Source: an uncultured Clostridia bacterium
GTDB lineage: Bacteria; Bacillota; Clostridia; TANB77; CAG-508
Length of the DNA: 64,000 bases
Reading direction: 5' to 3'
NCBI GenBank assembly: GCA_947626815.1
Contig: CANQTN010000003.1
Location: 21,919 to 85,918, forward strand
Part shown: positions 1 through 8,149 of the stretch, piece by piece
Numbering within the stretch: the stretch's first letter is position 1
Layout of the letters: every line of letters starts with the position of its first letter
The notes under the pieces: generated by a model
What the model saw: the letters and a program-made list of their open reading frames with translations, nothing else
Database searches by the model: none
Told to the model about the DNA's origin: nothing
Translations under genes and position numbers: made by a program

Positions 1-2
1 GT

Positions 3-392
3 TATACAAAAGAAGAACATAAAATGATTAATGAAACTAGAAAAATACTACACTCTCCAAATCTAAAAATTACTGCTACCGCTGTAAGAGTACCAGTAAT
101 AAATTGTCATGGAGAATCTATTAATATTGAATTAGAAAATAATTTTGATATCTATGATATTAGACTATTACTAGAAAATTTCCCTGGTATTATAGTTGTT
201 GATAATCCCGAAAAAAACTTTTATCCTTTAGCTAGCAAATCAGATGGTTATGATGAAGTTTTTGTTGGGCGAATTAGAAGAGATTATAGTGTCGAAAATG
301 GTCTAAATTTATGGGTCGTTAGTGACAATCTACGTAAAGGTGCTGCAACAAATGCAGTACAAATATTAGAAAAACAATTATCAACTAATTAA
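3..392 (+). CDS. asd: Aspartate-semialdehyde dehydrogenase, C-terminal part (cut by window start)
   Basis: This is the C-terminal end of aspartate-semialdehyde dehydrogenase, which reduces aspartyl phosphate to the semialdehyde in the lysine, threonine, methionine and diaminopimelate pathway. The reading frame is open from base 3, ahead of the ORF-track start, and reads YTKEEHKM before MINETRKI, a typical internal stretch of the family. RVPV followed by the catalytic-histidine region (NCHGES), and the closing WVVSDNLRKGAATNAVQI, match the family C-terminus. About 129 codons are visible; the NADP-binding half and catalytic Cys lie outside. No terminator is obvious before the next promoter. Confidence 0.93.
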   Translation, partial: YTKEEHKMINETRKILHSPNLKITATAVRVPVINCHGESINIELENNFDIYDIRLLLENFPGIIVVDNPEKNFYPLASKSDGYDEVFVGRIRRDYSVENGLNLWVVSDNLRKGAATNAVQILEKQLSTN

Positions 393-409
393 TATTATTA
401 TTGTTTCAT

Positions 410-439
410 TTGCATTTTATACTACAAATATGGTATAAT
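410..439 (+). promoter_or_regulatory. SigA-type promoter for the HD-domain gene
   Basis: TTGCAT and TATAAT are 18 bases apart, with a TG just upstream of the -10 box. The predicted start near 446 leaves a short leader carrying AGAGGA before the ATG at 480. Confidence 0.7.
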
Positions 440-479
440 TAATTTATAATTAATACATATGAAAATAGAGGAAATGAAA

Positions 480-1016
480 ATGAAACAATCACTTATGAAC
501 TTATCAAATAATGATAAAGAATTTCAAAATATAATAAAAAATTTAATAGAAAATGAAACTGTTCAAAAAATGAAAAATTATCGACAACATAATAATACTT
601 CTTGTTTTGATCATTGTTATGCAGTTGCTTATTATTGTTTTATAATTTGTAAAAAATATGATTTAGATTATTATTCAGCTACTCGTGCTGCTATGCTTCA
701 TGATTTATTCCTATATGACTGGAGAAAAAGACAATCAAACAGAAAAGGTTTTCATGCTTTTACCCATGGAAAACTTGCATGTAAAAATGCATGTAATCTA
801 TTTGAATTAAATGAAAAAGAAAAAGATATAATTATAAAACATATGTGGCCATTAACCATTGCTCTTCCAAAATCATTTGAAGGTTTTATTTTAACTTTTG
901 TTGATAAATATTGTGCAACTTCTGAATTTTTTGAAGAATTTAAGTCTAACTTATTTTCTAAAAAAACTTTTCGATATGCATATTTATTATTAAGCTTATT
1001 TATTATAAAAATATAA
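480..1016 (+). CDS. HD-domain phosphohydrolase-like protein
   Basis: This is a predicted metal-dependent phosphohydrolase of the HD superfamily, about 178 aa and soluble. The hallmark histidine and HD doublet are seen in FDHCYAVAYYC and AAMLHDLFLYDW. Later residues (THGKLACKNA, IIIKHMWPL, FVDKYCA) fit the helices that complete an HD site. Related small Clostridia proteins have no firm substrate. I chose ATG 480 because AGAGGA lies seven bases upstream; the track start at 459 has no ribosome site and lies just after the predicted transcription start. The gene is monocistronic, with its own promoter and a strong terminator. Confidence 0.8.
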   Translation: MKQSLMNLSNNDKEFQNIIKNLIENETVQKMKNYRQHNNTSCFDHCYAVAYYCFIICKKYDLDYYSATRAAMLHDLFLYDWRKRQSNRKGFHAFTHGKLACKNACNLFELNEKEKDIIIKHMWPLTIALPKSFEGFILTFVDKYCATSEFFEEFKSNLFSKKTFRYAYLLLSLFIIKI

Positions 1017-1049
1017 ATCAGATAAAATCTATATTTTATCTGATTTTTT
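1017..1049 (+). terminator. Rho-independent terminator of the HD-domain gene
   Basis: A perfect 12-bp stem (ATCAGATAAAAT and its complement) with loop CTAT is followed by six T. It begins right after the stop codon. Confidence 0.9.
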
Positions 1050-1050
1050 A

Positions 1051-1141
1051 TATTCTAGGAAAGTCAAAGATAATATATTATTTATGCGTAACAATTAAAT
1101 AATATATTATCTTTGACCATTTGTACCATTGATAAGTAGAC
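1051..1141. repeat. Palindromic element, family B, internally deleted copy
   Basis: Perfect 21-bp inverted arms (GTCAAAGATAATATATTATTT and complement, 1063-1117) flank only 13 bases, TATGCGTAACAAT-like. The full-length relatives at 49.9 and 59.7 kb share the arms and the start of the core, so this copy seems to have lost the core hairpin. Outside lie TATTCTAGGAAAGTC on the left and a CATTTGTACCATTGA tail on the right, and that tail also follows the 59.7-kb copy. Confidence 0.7.
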
Positions 1142-1163
1142 TGTAACTTTTAGAAAAAATTAA

Positions 1164-1511
1164 TTACGTTTTTTTACTTGTACTTTCAGCCCATCTAATC
1201 ATTTTTATATCTTTATATTTATTTAATACTTCTTTATATTTATCATATTCTTCCTCCCATAAAGCATCTGGTACATTATCAAATGCTTTAAATATTCTTT
1301 CCGCTTCTGATAAATAAATTACCTGTTCTTGTGGTGACATGTTTTCATATTGTTTAGCAAATTTATATAATTTATCTAGTAATTGATTTGCTTCTATAAA
1401 AGACCAAAAATCTTTTATCTTTATTCCAAACAATTTTATTTGTAGCACAGAATATGCTATCAATGCAAATATTATAAATACTAGTATATATATTACTACG
1501 AATATTGACAT
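1164..1511 (-). CDS. Small membrane-anchored protein of unknown function
   Basis: I do not recognise this 115-aa protein. An N-terminal hydrophobic segment (about residues 3-25) would anchor it. The remainder is a charged, probably helical cytoplasmic domain rich in Tyr, Lys and Glu. The start is supported by AGAGGTG eight to nine bases upstream. It is convergent with the HD gene and divergent from the CDF transporter, so it is probably transcribed alone. No enzyme motif is visible. It could be a small regulatory or scaffold membrane protein, but nothing in the sequence decides. Confidence 0.6.
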   Translation of the reverse strand: MSIFVVIYILVFIIFALIAYSVLQIKLFGIKIKDFWSFIEANQLLDKLYKFAKQYENMSPQEQVIYLSEAERIFKAFDNVPDALWEEEYDKYKEVLNKYKDIKMIRWAESTSKKT

Positions 1512-1604
1512 TTTGATTACACCTCTTTTGTTTCTCTCTTTTGCACTTTTTTAGTATACCATATTAACTTTTTTTTTGCAACTTATATTTTTTATATTAA
1601 ATTA

Positions 1605-1633
1605 TTCATATTTTTTATTTTACATGTTATAAT
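1605..1633 (+). promoter_or_regulatory. Promoter for the CDF transporter gene
   Basis: TTCATA and TATAAT are 17 bases apart. The -10 box is perfect and the -35 box weak. An AAAGGGAG ribosome site follows before ATG 1667. Confidence 0.6.
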
Positions 1634-1666
1634 TATAAAAAATCAATTCAAAGGGAGTTCTTATAT

Positions 1667-2527
1667 ATGGACAATAAATTTGAAATAACCAAAAGAGCTG
1701 GAATCTATGGAATAATTGGTAATATTTTTTTATTAATCATAAAAACTATAGTTGGTTTTATTAGTCATAGTCAAGCTTTAATAGCTGACAGTTTTAATAG
1801 TGCTGGTGATATTTTTGCTTCTTTAATGACTTTTATTGGTAATAAAATAGCTAGTGAACCAAATGATAAGGATCATAATTTAGGTCATGGAAAAGCAGAA
1901 TATATTTTTTCTATGTTTATCAGTATTTCAATGGTTTTAGTTTCTGCTAAACTACTATATGATTCTGTCATTTCCTTAATTACAGGTAGTAAACTTAACT
2001 TTTCTTGGTTTTTAGTTGTTGTATGTTTGGCAACAATTTTAACAAAATTGTGTCTTTTAATATACACCAAAAAAGCTTATAATAAATACAAAAATATATT
2101 ATTAGAAGCTAGTATGAAAGATCACAGAAATGACTGTATCGTAACATTATTTACTTTGCTTTCTGTTTTATTAACTCTAGCAAATATCTATTGGTTCGAT
2201 AGTTTAGTTGGTATTGGAATTTCTATTTGGATTTGCTATACTGGTGTTACCATTTTTATTGAAAGTTATAATGTTTTAATGGATATTAGTATAGATGATA
2301 AAACTAAAGATTTAATTTTAGATATTACTAATAGTTATAAAGAAATTCAATTTGTTGACGATATTATTTCTACTCCTGTTGGTGATAAATATTTAATTTT
2401 TCTGACTATCAGCTTAGATGGTAATATGTCCACTTTTGAAAGTCATGAATTAGCTGATAATTTAGAAAATACTATAAATGGATTAGATAAAATTTATAAA
2501 ACTATAGTCCATGTAAACCCAATATAA
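1667..2527 (+). CDS. Cation diffusion facilitator (CDF) family metal efflux transporter
   Basis: This is a 286-aa member of the CDF family, which exchanges divalent metal ions such as Mn, Zn, Fe or Co for protons across the inner membrane. Transmembrane segments occupy roughly residues 12-200. The metal-site signatures are DSFNSAGD (Asp 41 and 48) and the HRND helix near residues 153-156. HNLGHGKAEY is the loop typical of the FieF/MamM branch. A cytoplasmic ferredoxin-like domain follows (about 205-286). Length is normal. It has its own promoter and terminator. The metal cannot be assigned from sequence alone, and no metal riboswitch is visible in the short leader. Confidence 0.92.
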   Translation: MDNKFEITKRAGIYGIIGNIFLLIIKTIVGFISHSQALIADSFNSAGDIFASLMTFIGNKIASEPNDKDHNLGHGKAEYIFSMFISISMVLVSAKLLYDSVISLITGSKLNFSWFLVVVCLATILTKLCLLIYTKKAYNKYKNILLEASMKDHRNDCIVTLFTLLSVLLTLANIYWFDSLVGIGISIWICYTGVTIFIESYNVLMDISIDDKTKDLILDITNSYKEIQFVDDIISTPVGDKYLIFLTISLDGNMSTFESHELADNLENTINGLDKIYKTIVHVNPI

Positions 2528-2553
2528 AAGGCACTCAAATATGAGTGCTTTTT
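2527..2553. terminator. Bidirectional terminator between convergent genes
   Basis: GCACTCA and TGAGTGC surround a four-base loop, with A-rich and T-rich flanks on the two sides. It serves the CDF gene and overlaps the stop of the minus-strand gene. Confidence 0.8.
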
Positions 2554-3892
2554 ATAAATTTCTTCTATCATAAATCATTGCATCTTGCTCTAATTCTGTT
2601 TTAGTTTGCTTTTTAATATCTTCAATAGTTTGCATTTTATTTTCGCTATTTTCAGTTTTATTCCTATCTGCAACATTTTTCATCATTCTATCTCTTACTT
2701 CTCTTTCTGTAAATACTGAACTTATATCTTCATCTTGCATTAATTCTTTTACACTTTCGTCAAATTCTTGTTGCGTAAAATGTATATGCCCTGTATTTTC
2801 ATTTCCATCTATTTCTTTATATGTTAAATCATCTGGAATATCTCCTGCCTTTTCATGTTTTTCTGCTTCTTCATAACTATTTGCCGATTCATAAACTCCA
2901 CCTTTATCTCCCATTGCTGCTCTTCTCACTTCTGTACGTGTTGCATATAAAGTCTGATTTCCTCTCATTTCAGTTGTTACTAATTCATTATTATTTGGAG
3001 AATATGCACCTATATTAACTTCAAAATTATCCCCATGATCCTTGTCTAATTGAATAATTTTTCTACCTATTCTATACTCAGATAATACTGCATCTTTTTC
3101 AACATTTCCATTAGTTTCTATTTGATATTGCTGTTCTCTAGGATTATTTCCTGAACTATGATTTTGCTCTAATTCTGGAATATATTTTTTTAATGGTTCG
3201 ATTTTTTTTCCTTTTTCATCTTCACTAATTACTGCTAATCCATACTGTGTTGTTGGAACATCTATTGCTTGTCCACGTTCATCTTTCATTTTTGACATTT
3301 TATCTGAACATATTACAGCAATTTTTTTTGCATCTTCTGGTAATCTATTTCCTAACCACTTTTTAAAATTTTCTACATCTGTTGCTCTTTCATCTAAATC
3401 TATTTCTTGTACAATATCTCCATTAGTTATATTATTTTCTTGTTTATTTGCCCTGTTTGCTAGCTCATTATTTACTCTGTTTGATGTCATCTCATCATCT
3501 TCTATTTTACTATCACTTTTTTTGTCATCTTTTTTTACCTCCACTACTGAAATTGATTTTACCTTACGTCTTTCTATTCCAATTTCTTCTAAATATTTAC
3601 CTATTACCTTATTATCACTTACTTCATCTTCTATATCCTCTAAACTCATTTGATCTATTTTTTGCTTTACTTCATCTATTATCTGTTTTATTTCATCTTT
3701 ACTTTGTGCACTTAATTCATTTTCAATTGTATTCCTTTTTTCCAAATCTATTAACATAATTTTTGAATCTTTCATTACATTTTTGTCATATATTCCTATT
3801 AAAATTCCATTATTATAATATTCATAAATTCCGTTATCATTTTTTCTAATTGTTATATTTATATATCTTCCACCATCTAAACTTACTACCAT
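2552..3892 (-). CDS. Conserved-looking hypothetical protein, acidic and helical
   Basis: I do not recognise this protein of about 446 aa. It begins with a beta-rich N-terminus (MVVSLDGGRYINI), has a long charged middle rich in Lys, Asp and Glu, and a C-terminal part with EVRRAAMGDKGGVYE and RDRMMKNVADR. There is no signal peptide or membrane segment. I moved the start to ATG 3892, where AAGGAG lies eight bases upstream; the track GTG (3901) overlaps that ribosome site. If the rimO frameshift is real, rimO ends at 3898, eight bases from this start. The gene would then be the last in a tight pth-rng-rimO series. It could be a cytoplasmic scaffold or a secreted-effector-like protein; nothing decides. 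Confidence 0.6.
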   Translation of the reverse strand: MVVSLDGGRYINITIRKNDNGIYEYYNNGILIGIYDKNVMKDSKIMLIDLEKRNTIENELSAQSKDEIKQIIDEVKQKIDQMSLEDIEDEVSDNKVIGKYLEEIGIERRKVKSISVVEVKKDDKKSDSKIEDDEMTSNRVNNELANRANKQENNITNGDIVQEIDLDERATDVENFKKWLGNRLPEDAKKIAVICSDKMSKMKDERGQAIDVPTTQYGLAVISEDEKGKKIEPLKKYIPELEQNHSSGNNPREQQYQIETNGNVEKDAVLSEYRIGRKIIQLDKDHGDNFEVNIGAYSPNNNELVTTEMRGNQTLYATRTEVRRAAMGDKGGVYESANSYEEAEKHEKAGDIPDDLTYKEIDGNENTGHIHFTQQEFDESVKELMQDEDISSVFTEREVRDRMMKNVADRNKTENSENKMQTIEDIKKQTKTELEQDAMIYDRRNL

Positions 3893-3897
3893 AATAT

Positions 3898-5272
3898 TCA
3901 CTCCTTTTCATCAAAATTTGCTAATAAATCATAATTACTTATTCCGTGTTATTTGACATTTTACAAATTTATTTATTATTTTTTCCTTTTTATTATTTTT
4001 TATATATACTAGTCCATCTATTTCTGGAACATCTTGCATAGTTCTTGCAATATAATATTTTCCATCAAAAGATATATTTTCTACTAATACTTCATACTTT
4101 TTATTTAGTTTTTCCATTAGCTTTTCTTTTGATATTCTTTGCTGTAATTCCATTACCTTATTATATCTCGACTTTTTAGTATTCCCATGAATCTGCTCTG
4201 AAAGCTTAGAAGCTGGTGTTCCCTCTTCTTTTGAATACATAAAAGCTCCTAATTTATCAAATTTTGTTTCCTCTACAAATTTTAGTAATTCTTCAAATTC
4301 TTCTTTAGTTTCCCCTGGAAATCCAACTATTAAACTTGTCCTTAATGTCACATCTGGTATATTTTTTCGTATTTTTTCTATTAGTCCTTTTATCTGTTCT
4401 TTAGATGTTCTTCTATTCATCTTCCTTAAAACTGTATCTGATATATGCTGTATTGGTATATCAAAATATTTAGCAATTTTAGGGTTTGTTGCAACTGTAT
4501 CTATTAGTTTATCTGTTATTCCTTCTGGATAAGAATATAAAAATCTAATCCACTTTATTTCTTCTATTTTACTAATTTCTTCTAATAGTTCTGGCAATTT
4601 TTCTTCTCCATATATATCTATACCATATTTAGTCGTATCTTGTGCTATTACAATAATTTCTTTTATTCCTTTTTTTGCTAATTCTCTTGCCTCTTGTATT
4701 ATGTCTTCTTTCTTTCTACTTACAAATGGACCTCTAATATATGGGATTGCACAATATGTGCATCTATTACTACATCCTTCTCCTATTTTTAAATATGCAT
4801 AGTTTTGACCAGTTGTAACAGTTCTTTCTAAAAACTCATTTTGTTTTAGCATTGGCATTTTAGGTATATCTAAAATTTTTTTATTTATTGTAGTTTTACT
4901 TTTTACGACTATATTTCTTTTTATTAAATTTTCAATTTTTTCCCATAATTTATCATATTCATCTATTTTTATAAATAAATCTACTTCTGGAATTGCTTTT
5001 ATTAATTCTTCATAATATCTTTGTACCAAACATCCCATTACTATTAGATATTTGCAATTTTTTTTCTTATATTCTGCCATTTCTAAAATTGTATTTATTG
5101 CTTCTTCTTTGGCTGTCTCAATAAAACCACATGTATTAATAATTAATATTTCTGCATTTTCTTCTTGATTTGTTATTTCATATTTATGCTTTTTAAATAA
5201 ACCTATTGTTGCTTCTGTATCAATTAAATTCTTACTACAACCAAGTGATATAAATCCTACTTTCAAATTCAA
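3898..5272 (-). CDS. rimO: Ribosomal protein S12 methylthiotransferase RimO, with +1 frameshift at a CGG codon
   Basis: RimO adds a methylthio group to an Asp of ribosomal protein S12. The order is canonical: an N-terminal UPF0004 domain (GFISLGCSKN, INTCGFI), a radical-SAM core with the Cys triad CSNRCTYC, then a TRAM domain. In the zero frame the protein stops two codons after CGG (3944-3946), ending QITRNK. Skipping one C reads QITGISNYDLLANF and ends with TGA at 3898, matching the usual RimO tail (IT..xxYDLIGE). The shifted end overlaps the next gene's ribosome site. The gene lies eight bases after rng. This site is subtle because the unshifted product is almost complete, so it argues against a simple broken gene. 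Confidence 0.9.
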
Positions 5273-5280
5273 CTCTCCTC

Positions 5281-6465
5281 TTAATTTTTATGACTACAAA
5301 TATGTTTCCTTGTTAATTCCATTAAGTCTAATTTAGTAAAACCCTCTACTTGTGTTTTGCTTCTATCTTTTTTTAGCTCCTCTATTAATAGTTCTTGTAT
5401 TTTCGCTTTATTTTCTTCTTTTTTCATATCAATATAATCTACAATTATTATTCCACCTATGTCCCTAAGTCGCAACTGTTTTGCTATTTCTACTGTTGCT
5501 TCTTTGTTTACCTTATATACCGTTTGCTCTAAATCTTGAGAACCTGTATATTTACCAGTATTCACATCAATTGCCGTTAATGCCTCTGTTTTATCTATTG
5601 TTATAAATCCTCCACATTTTAACCAAATTTTTCTATTTTTCATTCTTTCTATTTGTTTTTCTAAATCATATGTTTCTAATAAATTATTTTTCTGTACTAA
5701 TTCTATCTTTAAATTTTTAAATTCTTCATTTTCATTTTTTAAATTTTCAAGATCTTTTTTTATTTCTTTATTGTTTACTATTATTTTATTAATGTCCTCA
5801 ATTGATAAATCTATTAGCATCTTTTCTATTATGTCTTCACTTTCATATAATAGCTTTGCTTGTTTTAAATCTGGATCAATACTAGTTTGAAGAATACTAT
5901 TCCATTTATTTTCCACTCTTTTTATGTCTTCTATTATTTCTTTTTCTTTATTTTCTGCTGATGTTCTTATAATTGCTCCATTACCTTCACTTAAATTTTC
6001 TCTTACAAGTTTTTTTAACCTTTCTTGTTCTTTTATATCTTCTATTTTTTGAGAAACCGCTATAATATCTGTATTTGGCAATAATGCAATATATTTACTA
6101 GGTAAATTTATATGTGTTGATACTCTTGCTCCTTTTTGTTCATTACTATCTTTTTTTACTTGTACCAATATTCTTTGATCTGGTCTTATCAATTCTTCTA
6201 TTTTTAGGTTTAAATCTTGAGTTTCTTTTTTCTCATCAACTTGCTGTAAAATATCTTTTAAATGAATAAAACTATTTTTATCTGCTCCTATATCAACAAA
6301 TGCTGCTTGCATTCCCTTTACTACATCTTTTATTACTCCTATATAGATATTTCCTTCTTTTCTTTTTGATTCTTCATTTTCTTCATAATATTCTAATAAC
6401 TTACCATTTTCAATTAATGCGATTATTTTTTCATCACCATTTTTTTGTACAACTATTTCTGTCAT
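5281..6465 (-). CDS. rng: Ribonuclease E/G family endoribonuclease
   Basis: This is an Rne/Rng family RNA endonuclease, 394 aa, for rRNA processing and mRNA turnover. An S1 domain follows the first 35 residues (GNIYIGVIKDVV, MQAAFVDIG, NSFIHLKDI). The catalytic metal-binding region is present: TAIDVNTGKYTG and GGIIIVDYIDM supply the two conserved Asp. The protein ends LMELTRKHICSHKN, so it is shorter than E. coli RNase G and lacks the Zn-link and small C-terminal domain. I found no CGG and no obvious indel at that end, so the short form looks natural. It is co-directional with pth and rimO; its ribosome site is AAAGGAATG. Confidence 0.9.
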   Translation of the reverse strand: MTEIVVQKNGDEKIIALIENGKLLEYYEENEESKRKEGNIYIGVIKDVVKGMQAAFVDIGADKNSFIHLKDILQQVDEKKETQDLNLKIEELIRPDQRILVQVKKDSNEQKGARVSTHINLPSKYIALLPNTDIIAVSQKIEDIKEQERLKKLVRENLSEGNGAIIRTSAENKEKEIIEDIKRVENKWNSILQTSIDPDLKQAKLLYESEDIIEKMLIDLSIEDINKIIVNNKEIKKDLENLKNENEEFKNLKIELVQKNNLLETYDLEKQIERMKNRKIWLKCGGFITIDKTEALTAIDVNTGKYTGSQDLEQTVYKVNKEATVEIAKQLRLRDIGGIIIVDYIDMKKEENKAKIQELLIEELKKDRSKTQVEGFTKLDLMELTRKHICSHKN

Positions 6466-6558
6466 TTCAAATTACATTCCTTTCTTGTTTACTCACACAT
6501 GCTTCAAATTATTTACAACAGGTAATTATGATTTTTTTTTATTTATTATTTATTGCTC

Positions 6559-7116
6559 TTAATTAAATTTATTCATTGCTATATCTATACCATTTTTTAT
6601 TATCTCTACTATTGCTTCTTTTGCCATATCAGTTCCCTTTTCTAATTTTTCTATATCTTCTTCATCAATTGCCCCTATAACATGTTCTATTAAATCTTTT
6701 TCTCCTAATGGCATTCCTATTCCAACTCTTACTCTTTTAAAATTTTGAGTATTTAGTTCATGTACAACTGATTTCATTCCATTATGTGTACCAGCTCCTC
6801 CAGACTTTCTTACTTTGATATTCCCTGGTTCTATATCTATATCATCATATATAACTATTAAACTTTCTATATCCATTTTATAAAAATCTACTATTTGTTT
6901 TATGCTCTCTCCACTTAAATTCATAAAAGTTTGTGGTTTTAATAAAATAACTTTTTCCCCTTCTATTATTCCACTTCCATATAATCCTTTAAATTTGTTT
7001 CTTGTTATTTCTATTTCATACTGTTTTGCCAATTTATTTATAACATTAAATCCCATATTATGTCGTGTATTACTGTAATCTTCTTCTGGATTTCCTAACC
7101 CTACTATTAAGTACAT
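6559..7116 (-). CDS. pth: Peptidyl-tRNA hydrolase
   Basis: Pth releases tRNA from peptidyl-tRNAs that fall off the ribosome. The protein is 185 aa, the normal length, if it starts at MYLIVGLGNP. I prefer that start (7116) over the track start because GTAGGAAG sits at proper distance and the extra 19 residues are not typical. Seen motifs are GLGNPEEDY, the catalytic His in NTRHNMGF, IVIYDDIDIEPG with the conserved Asp, and GAGTHNGMKS with the substrate-binding Asn. It heads the run toward rng and rimO. The family A foldback element lies directly upstream. Confidence 0.96.
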   Translation of the reverse strand: MYLIVGLGNPEEDYSNTRHNMGFNVINKLAKQYEIEITRNKFKGLYGSGIIEGEKVILLKPQTFMNLSGESIKQIVDFYKMDIESLIVIYDDIDIEPGNIKVRKSGGAGTHNGMKSVVHELNTQNFKRVRVGIGMPLGEKDLIEHVIGAIDEEDIEKLEKGTDMAKEAIVEIIKNGIDIAMNKFN

Positions 7117-7223
7117 TTTTCTTCCTACTTTCTGCTTAATTTTTATCTCTATTAATTTTATATTGTTTTTCACTTTTTTTCAAGCTTTTAAATGCAATTT
7201 GTTATTAGAAATAAACTTTTTTG

Positions 7224-7452
7224 CAATTTTTGTAATCTTTTAGGTAGGGGGTATCTCTAAAAAAATAAATGAAAAAGTGAATTGAAAGAAATTTAATATA
7301 GAAGTTCTTTAATCATTTTATGGAAAATGTTCATGTTTGCCATGAAAGGGTGCCATAAAATGATTTTAGAACTTCTTATTTAAATCTTCTTGAACGAACT
7401 TTTGAATGTATTTTTTTAGAGATACCCCCTACCTAAAAGATTACAAAAATTG
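7224..7452. repeat. Foldback element, family A, 229 bp with perfect 44-bp terminal inverted repeats
   Basis: The ends are a perfect 44-bp inverted repeat containing AGGTAGGGGGTATCTCT. Inside lies a second inverted repeat, GAAGTTCT..ATCATTTTATGG and its near complement, and an apical GTTCATG/CATGAA pair. The element can thus fold over nearly its whole length. No ORF is present. The form is that of a MITE or a structured RNA. The rest of the 7174-7531 gap holds only the spoVG terminator. Confidence 0.85.
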
Positions 7453-7480
7453 TCAAAAAGCATATTCACAACAATTAAAC

Positions 7481-7508
7481 AAAAAAAGCACTTCAATTAA
7501 GAGTGCCT
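7481..7508 (-). terminator. Terminator of spoVG
   Basis: On the minus strand GGCACTC pairs with GAAGTGC (one bulge), followed by a run of seven T. Confidence 0.75.
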
Positions 7509-7531
7509 TTAGTGTTAACTATTATTAATAA

Positions 7532-7813
7532 TTATTCTGCTGATTCCTCTGTTTTTTCTGTTTCTGGAGCTTCATAAGCTTCTAAAATAGCTGCTTGAAT
7601 TTTCTCCCTTGTATCAGCATTAATTGGATGTGCTATATCCTTGAATTCTCCGTTTGGAGTTTTTCTGCTTGGCATAGCTATAAATAATCCATTTTGGCTT
7701 TCGATAACTTTAATATCGTGTACTGCGAATTCATTATCGAATGTTACAGAAGCAACAGCTTTCATTCTGTTCTCTGAATTTACTTTTCTTAAACGTACAT
7801 CTGTAATTTGCAT
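7532..7813 (-). CDS. spoVG: SpoVG, RNA/DNA-binding regulator of sporulation and cell division
   Basis: SpoVG is a small site-specific nucleic-acid-binding regulator conserved in Firmicutes. The start [11 protein letters not shown] and the stretch [22 protein letters not shown] are diagnostic. The protein is 93 aa and ends in an acidic tail. I moved the start from the track GTG to ATG 7813: GGAAGGTAGGTG lies at good distance and the family begins with this Met. The gene has its own terminator and stands alone between the foldback element and murC. Confidence 0.96.
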   Translation of the reverse strand: MQITDVRLRKVNSENRMKAVASVTFDNEFAVHDIKVIESQNGLFIAMPSRKTPNGEFKDIAHPINADTREKIQAAILEAYEAPETEKTEESAE

Positions 7814-8085
7814 TTTTAAGTGCACCTACCTTCCTTATGTTTTAAAAATATTTTGTACATTTTTTTATATTTTATGTACATTTATATTATTCTTCATAAA
7901 ATTCCTTTTTCCTTCTTTTTTTTACAAAAAATTTAAATTTTATCTTTATCATTTTTTACTAATAAAACATTGTAACTTTTTTTTATATTTTTTAATAATA
8001 TATTACTATGTTGCTTTAGAGTTCATATTATATAAAATAATACATATTAATAATAAATCAATTTTTTGAAATTTCTTTCAAACTA

Positions 8086-8114
8086 TTGAATTTTTCTACT
8101 TATAATTATATAAT
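8086..8114 (+). promoter_or_regulatory. SigA-type promoter of murC
   Basis: TTGAAT and TATAAT are 17 bases apart. The start would be near 8121, ahead of AAAGGAAG. Confidence 0.8.
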
Positions 8115-8149
8115 TTGTCTGTTAAAATTAATTAAAGGAAGTGTATTTG

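Noticed and set aside
5281-5330. Possible frameshift at the short C-terminus of RNase G
   Set aside because: No CGG and no plausible continuation in other frames; the end LTRKHICSHKN precedes a stop and the rimO ribosome site normally.
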